Assembly: GCA_045866275.1 (NCBI GenBank)
Contig: BAAFRX010000001.1
Span: 124,001-188,000, forward strand
Direction: 5' to 3'
DNA length: 64,000 nt
Origin: Sideroxyarcus sp045866275
GTDB taxonomy: Bacteria; Pseudomonadota; Gammaproteobacteria; Burkholderiales; Gallionellaceae
Positions 60,559 through 64,000 of the stretch are shown here, in pieces (positions within the stretch are counted from its first letter, which is position 1; each line of letters starts with the position of its first letter). The notes under the pieces were generated by a model. The model was given only the letters and a program-made list of their open reading frames with translations. It was not told the DNA's origin and made no database searches. The position numbers and the translations under genes were made by a program.

Positions 60559-61292
60559 GTTTTTTCCTCTGTGGTTAACAGTGCCCACTCCCCGTTGCGC
60601 AGGCCTTGCAGGGGAGCGAATTTTTGCTTGTACGCCATTTTGCGCGAGGCGCGGATCCAGTAGCCCAGATACAGGTAAGGCAACTGCAATTTGCGGCACA
60701 ACTCGATCTGCCACAACACATTGAATGTGCCGAAACTGGCTTGCGCGATGGCGGGATCGTAAAAGGTATAGACGGCGGACAGGCCGTCATCCAGCACATC
60801 GATCACGCTCACCATGCGCAGTTCGCCCTGCGCGCGGAACTCCACCAGCAGACTGTCCACATGACTTTGCAGCAGGAAGTTGCGGTACTGTTCCGGCGTG
60901 TCTTCCGCCATGCTGCCCTCGCTGTGGCGCGCCTGCTGGTAACGCTGATACAGGGCGAAATATTCCGCCTTGTCCTGGAGCGGCAGGATCTCGGCATGCA
61001 GGTCATGATGGCGTTTCCAGCTGCGGCGCTGGCTGCGCGTGGGCGCGAATTCGTCCGCCACGACGCGCACCGGCACGCACTCGCGGCAGCCGTCGCAGCG
61101 CGGGCGGTAGGTGAACGTGCCGCTGCGGCGGAATCCCCGGCGCACCAGTTCCGCATAGACTTTGGGCGTGATCAGGAAAGCGGGCGTGGCGACCTGCGAG
61201 CGCGCTTCCCGTTGCGGCAGGTAGCTGCACGGGTACGGCGCCGTCAGATAAAGTTGCAGCGTGGAGAGCGGGATGTCGTTGAGCAGGCTCAT
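60552..61292 (-). CDS. bpt: Aspartate/glutamate leucyltransferase (Bpt)
   Basis: N-end rule enzyme attaching leucine from Leu-tRNA to proteins starting with Asp or Glu; 246 residues. It resembles eukaryotic arginyltransferase. The N-terminal Cys-rich part is clear (PYPCSYLPQREARSQVA, then YRPRCDGCRECVPVRV near residue 68), and YTFYDPAIAQASFGTFNVLW with YLYLGYWIRASRKMAYKQ marks the catalytic fold. Its ATG overlaps the aat stop, so the two transferases for different N-degrons are coupled. Confidence 0.94.
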   Translation of the reverse strand: MSLLNDIPLSTLQLYLTAPYPCSYLPQREARSQVATPAFLITPKVYAELVRRGFRRSGTFTYRPRCDGCRECVPVRVVADEFAPTRSQRRSWKRHHDLHAEILPLQDKAEYFALYQRYQQARHSEGSMAEDTPEQYRNFLLQSHVDSLLVEFRAQGELRMVSVIDVLDDGLSAVYTFYDPAIAQASFGTFNVLWQIELCRKLQLPYLYLGYWIRASRKMAYKQKFAPLQGLRNGEWALLTTEEKTC

Positions 61293-61960
61293 TGAAAAAG
61301 GTCGGGTTCGAAGCGAAAGTCGGCGACGGGCGTGCAGTTTATCAATTCCTGCACGCGGGCGACGAATTCCGTGCGCGGAATCTCGCGCGCGCCGAGCGAG
61401 GCCAGGTGCAGGGTGTGCATCTGGCAGTCGATCAGACCCCGCGTGCCGTGCCAGTGCTGCCATTGCGCGGCGAGATGGGCGAGGGCGATCTTGGAACCGT
61501 CGCGCTGGCGGCTGAACATCGACTCGCCGTAGAACATCCCGCCGAGGGCGACCCCGTACAGGCCGCCCGCCAGTTCGCCGTTCATCCACACTTCGACCGA
61601 ATGCGCGTAGCCCAAGCGATGCAGTTCGCAATAGGCGTCGATCATTTCTGCGGTTATCCAGGTGCCTTTGCCGGGGCGGTCGGCGCAGGCGCGCATGACG
61701 CGTTCGAATGCGCTGTCGGTGCGAATTTCGTAGTGGCCTTTGCGCAGGGTTTTCTTCAGCGAGTGCGAGCAGTCGAACTCGGCCGGGAACAGCACCATGC
61801 GCGGATCGGGGCTCCACCACAGGATGGGTTCGCCGGGGCTGAACCAGGGAAAGATGCCGCGCCGGTAGGCGTCCAGCAGGCGGGGCGGCGACAGATCGCC
61901 GCCGCTGGCGAGCAGGCCGTTGGGGTGTTGCAAGGCATCTGCGACGGGGGGAAATGGCAT
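61289..61960 (-). CDS. aat: Leucyl/phenylalanyl-tRNA-protein transferase
   Basis: N-end rule enzyme attaching Leu or Phe to proteins with N-terminal Lys or Arg; 223 residues from the ATG used here (MPFPPVADAL). Family blocks: PNGLLASGGDLSPPRLLDAY, RGIFPWFSPGEPILWWSPDP, HSVEVWMNGELAGGLYGVAL, FYGESMFSRQRDGSKIAL and LIDCQMHTLHLASLGA. Longer starts (ATG at 62047, TTG at 62059) are open but add residues unlike the family and run into the probable promoter region of the divergent gene. It is followed by overlapping bpt. Confidence 0.93.
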   Translation of the reverse strand: MPFPPVADALQHPNGLLASGGDLSPPRLLDAYRRGIFPWFSPGEPILWWSPDPRMVLFPAEFDCSHSLKKTLRKGHYEIRTDSAFERVMRACADRPGKGTWITAEMIDAYCELHRLGYAHSVEVWMNGELAGGLYGVALGGMFYGESMFSRQRDGSKIALAHLAAQWQHWHGTRGLIDCQMHTLHLASLGAREIPRTEFVARVQELINCTPVADFRFEPDLFQ

Positions 61961-62114
61961 GGGGCGAGGATACGTGGGCTGGGACCCCGATTCAATGGAA
62001 TCTGTCGAAACGTGCGGATTGGCGCGGATACATAGGCCTTCTGACATATAGGCAATCAAGGCAAATTGTGCTTACATTGGGCACGGGGAAGCATCGTCCA
62101 GGGAGGGCATCCTA

Positions 62115-63641
62115 GTGCTTGGGTTGTTTGGAAAGAAATCGGATCATCCGTTGGCAGATATGAAGTCTGCGCAAGCTCTGCTGGATGACATACCGAAGAA
62201 TGATTCGTTCAGAGCGTTGCAGGAGATTGGCGACTGCGTGGAGGCGATCCGCGAGCAGGCAGACAGTTTCCGCCTCGATCACGAGTGGGCGGTGTTGCGC
62301 CTGTTCGACCAGGCGGCACAAGTGCACCTGCGCAAGTTGCTGCACGACTATTTCGCCCCGCAACCCCTGTCCCAGTTCCAGGAAAACCGCCTGTGGACCT
62401 TGCTTGATACCTATTTCACGCACAGCGACTCGTGCCACTTTGACGTGCTGACCCGCTATCGCGCCGGGGCGAAAGGGGCGGCTTCGATCAAGGCGGACAT
62501 CCCGTTGCTGTGCGCGCGCGGCATCCATGCGATCACCGGCCAGTTGAAGCTGGCGGCGGCGCGCTATGCCATGGTCGATCCGGCCCTGTGGCGGCGGCTG
62601 GCAGCGTATTACGCCCTGGCCGAAGTTCATGATGGCATGGATGCCCCGCTCCTGTTGTATCCCGGCGTTGTCACCAGCGTGGCGCAGTCATTCGGCGTAT
62701 TGGTCTTGTGGTACGGCAGCAGTGTGGGCAGTTTGAGCCCGCTCCATAGCCATATTGCGGAGCGATTGCTGGTTGCGTTGGGCGGCGGCATCCGCGTTGC
62801 GCGTACCGATGACGGGGCGGGCCTGTTCGCCTTTGATCTGGCACAACCGACGCCGCCCATGCGCGCCACTGCCGGCGCGACCGCCCATCCTGCCCTGCGC
62901 TTTGTTGGAGTACAAGGTCTGCGCCAGCCGTTGGCGGATCTGCTGAAAACCCTGGACAAGGGCATTCTGCCCGATGGATTGAATTTTTACGGGGCGAAAT
63001 ACGAAGTGGAGCAGGTGCGCGACATCGCGCAGCGCCTGTCGCAAAGCCTGACCCTGCCGCCGCCGGCCCGCCGCAATCCGCGCCGCAAGATCAAGGTCAA
63101 TCTCAAGGTGGCCAACGGCTTCAGCCGGATGCTGGAACGCTCCGATCTCGGCTTGAGCTTTGGCGCGGAAGATTGTGAGCAGTGGGAAGTCGAGGATATC
63201 AGTGCCACCGGTTTTCGCAGTGTGCTTCCGGCAGCGCGGGTGAATGGCGTTCGCATCGGGTCGTTGCTGGGTTGCCAGCCCGAAGGCGTCGCGCAATGGG
63301 GGGCGTGTGTCGTGCGCCGTCTGAGCCGTGATCCGGAAGGCAATTTGCATATCGGAATCGAGATGTTGAGTCCGCGCATCGTCGGTGTGCCCTTGCTCGA
63401 CGCGGTCAATTCCGACATTCCCAACGTGCAGATCGGCATGTACCTCAATCGCCCGAATGACGGCAGCGGCGAGGCATGGCTGCTGATGAAGCAGGATGCC
63501 TTCGTGGGCAGCCGCAGCCTCAAGATGCAACTGGACGACAAGGAATATCTGCTGCTGCCGCTGGCGCTGGTCGAGCAGGGCGAGGATTACGATCTGGCGC
63601 GCTACCGCATGATGGAGCAGGACACCCGCAGCGAAGATTAG
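62115..63641 (+). CDS. PilZ-like domain protein of unknown role
   Basis: Protein of 508 residues with a GTG start preceded by AGGGAGGG. The first 300 residues are mostly helical with no motif I recognise. The C-terminal part looks PilZ-like: an Arg-rich stretch (PPPARRNPRRKIKVNLKVAN near residue 320) and VEDISATGF near residue 365, which fits the D/N-x-S-x2-G signature of cyclic di-GMP-binding PilZ domains. No signal peptide or membrane segment is seen. Together with the GGDEF protein 8 kb away it may belong to cyclic di-GMP signalling; that link is inference. Divergent from aat. Confidence 0.6.
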   Translation: MLGLFGKKSDHPLADMKSAQALLDDIPKNDSFRALQEIGDCVEAIREQADSFRLDHEWAVLRLFDQAAQVHLRKLLHDYFAPQPLSQFQENRLWTLLDTYFTHSDSCHFDVLTRYRAGAKGAASIKADIPLLCARGIHAITGQLKLAAARYAMVDPALWRRLAAYYALAEVHDGMDAPLLLYPGVVTSVAQSFGVLVLWYGSSVGSLSPLHSHIAERLLVALGGGIRVARTDDGAGLFAFDLAQPTPPMRATAGATAHPALRFVGVQGLRQPLADLLKTLDKGILPDGLNFYGAKYEVEQVRDIAQRLSQSLTLPPPARRNPRRKIKVNLKVANGFSRMLERSDLGLSFGAEDCEQWEVEDISATGFRSVLPAARVNGVRIGSLLGCQPEGVAQWGACVVRRLSRDPEGNLHIGIEMLSPRIVGVPLLDAVNSDIPNVQIGMYLNRPNDGSGEAWLLMKQDAFVGSRSLKMQLDDKEYLLLPLALVEQGEDYDLARYRMMEQDTRSED

Positions 63642-63654
63642 CGGAAGCGGTCTT

Positions 63655-63728
63655 TGTAGGTCGGGTTTCAACCCGACGAAGTTGTGGGCGTTTCCCCTGC
63701 CGTGTCGGACTAAAGTCCGACCCACAAA
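63655..63728. repeat. REP-like double hairpin downstream of the PilZ-like gene
   Basis: GTAGGTCGGGTTTCAACCCG and GTGTCGGACTAAAGTCCGAC form two hairpins with the same stems as the core of element A but in the opposite order and without its ends. Located between two convergent genes. Confidence 0.7.
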
Positions 63729-63748
63729 CCCCATCTTTGCGCCGGTGT

Positions 63749-64000
63749 TTAACCCGACGATTTTTCCGGGTTTTCTGCAATCTCCATCTGCTTCCTCAGC
63801 CAGCGCTCGATATCCCCGATTTCCTCCATGCACACACTGTGCGGCATCGCGTAGTCATGCCAGTCTGGCGTAAAGCCGAGGTGTTGCAGGCGTGCGGCGG
63901 ATTGCTTGCCCAGTGCGCAGGGCACGACCGGGTCGTGCAGTCCGTGCGCCATGAAAATCGGCGTGCCCATGGCGCGCCTCACGCCTGCGGCGCGGGTGGT
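63749..64000 (-). CDS. Alpha/beta hydrolase (phospholipase/carboxylesterase family), 3' part only
   Basis: C-terminal 83 residues of a serine esterase; the frame stays open to the window edge, so the start and the nucleophile Ser are outside. Visible are the catalytic Asp in MAHGLHDPVVPCALG and the catalytic His in YAMPHSVCMEEIGDIERWL, both in the positions usual for the carboxylesterase/thioesterase family. It converges on the PilZ-like gene, with the REP-like double hairpin in the gap. Substrate unknown. Confidence 0.85.
   Translation of the reverse strand, partial: TTRAAGVRRAMGTPIFMAHGLHDPVVPCALGKQSAARLQHLGFTPDWHDYAMPHSVCMEEIGDIERWLRKQMEIAENPEKSSG

Overview
The window is a dense, GC-rich proteobacterial chromosome segment. 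Gene content and order point to a betaproteobacterium, probably of the Nitrosomonadales/Gallionellaceae type: valS-holC-pepA facing lptF-lptG, ilvB-ilvH-ilvC-psd-pssA, rnfABCDGE-nth, DUF3619/DUF3106/DUF1841 genes, and a B12-dependent ribonucleotide reductase. The species assignment is inference. Almost all of the DNA is housekeeping or assimilatory metabolism; no prophage, plasmid functions, rRNA, tRNA or CRISPR array was seen.

Layout. 1-4.7 kb: nitrate assimilation (3' part of nirB, nirD, nasA). 4.8-11.9 kb: two DEAD-box helicases (RhlE-like and DbpA), an AEC transporter, a YajD-type HNH protein, an orphan Rossmann-fold protein that may be a FabMG-like enoyl reductase, and a small minus-strand cluster (S4/pseudouridine synthase-like, DUF3820, YgjP-like). 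11.9-16.3 kb: VF530, class II ribonucleotide reductase and serB. 16.4-23.9 kb: sulfate assimilation (cysB divergent from a TauE-like exporter, then cysI-cysH-cysD-cysN). 24.2-31.9 kb: CobD/CbiB family, AsmA, mutY, bepA, a kinase fused to a cyclic-nucleotide-binding domain, and a TusA-like protein. 31.9-39.6 kb: valS, holC, pepA, lptF and lptG. 39.7-45.9 kb: a sigma factor/DUF3619/DUF3106 trio, ilvBHC, psd and pssA. 45.9-52.7 kb: PduO-type adenosyltransferase, DUF1841, nth and the Rnf complex. 52.8-64 kb: an HDOD-REC-GGDEF regulator, an MmeI-type restriction-modification gene, a REP-associated transposase, pyrD, a membrane protein, the bpt/aat pair, a PilZ-type protein and the edge of an esterase.

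Metabolic links. NasA, NirB and NirD take nitrate to ammonium. CysD/N, CysH and CysI take sulfate through APS to sulfide, with CysB as likely regulator. The class II ribonucleotide reductase needs adenosylcobalamin, and two cobalamin-related genes (PduO type and CobD/CbiB family) lie in the same window.

The most unusual layer is small palindromic DNA. Three 144-bp copies of a MITE-like element are bounded by CTAG, and in every copy that CTAG contains the TAG stop codon of the neighbouring gene. A second 273-bp element abuts one copy and shares its CTAG. REP-like GTAGGAGCG palindromes surround a RAYT transposase and are also found in frame inside the adjacent restriction-modification gene. A different GC-rich palindrome is inserted in frame in valS, the ribonucleotide reductase gene and the same restriction-modification gene. 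In cysH an in-frame 58-bp direct repeat has duplicated the catalytic ECGLH motif. Together these suggest repeated colonisation of stop codons and protein loops by short non-autonomous elements.
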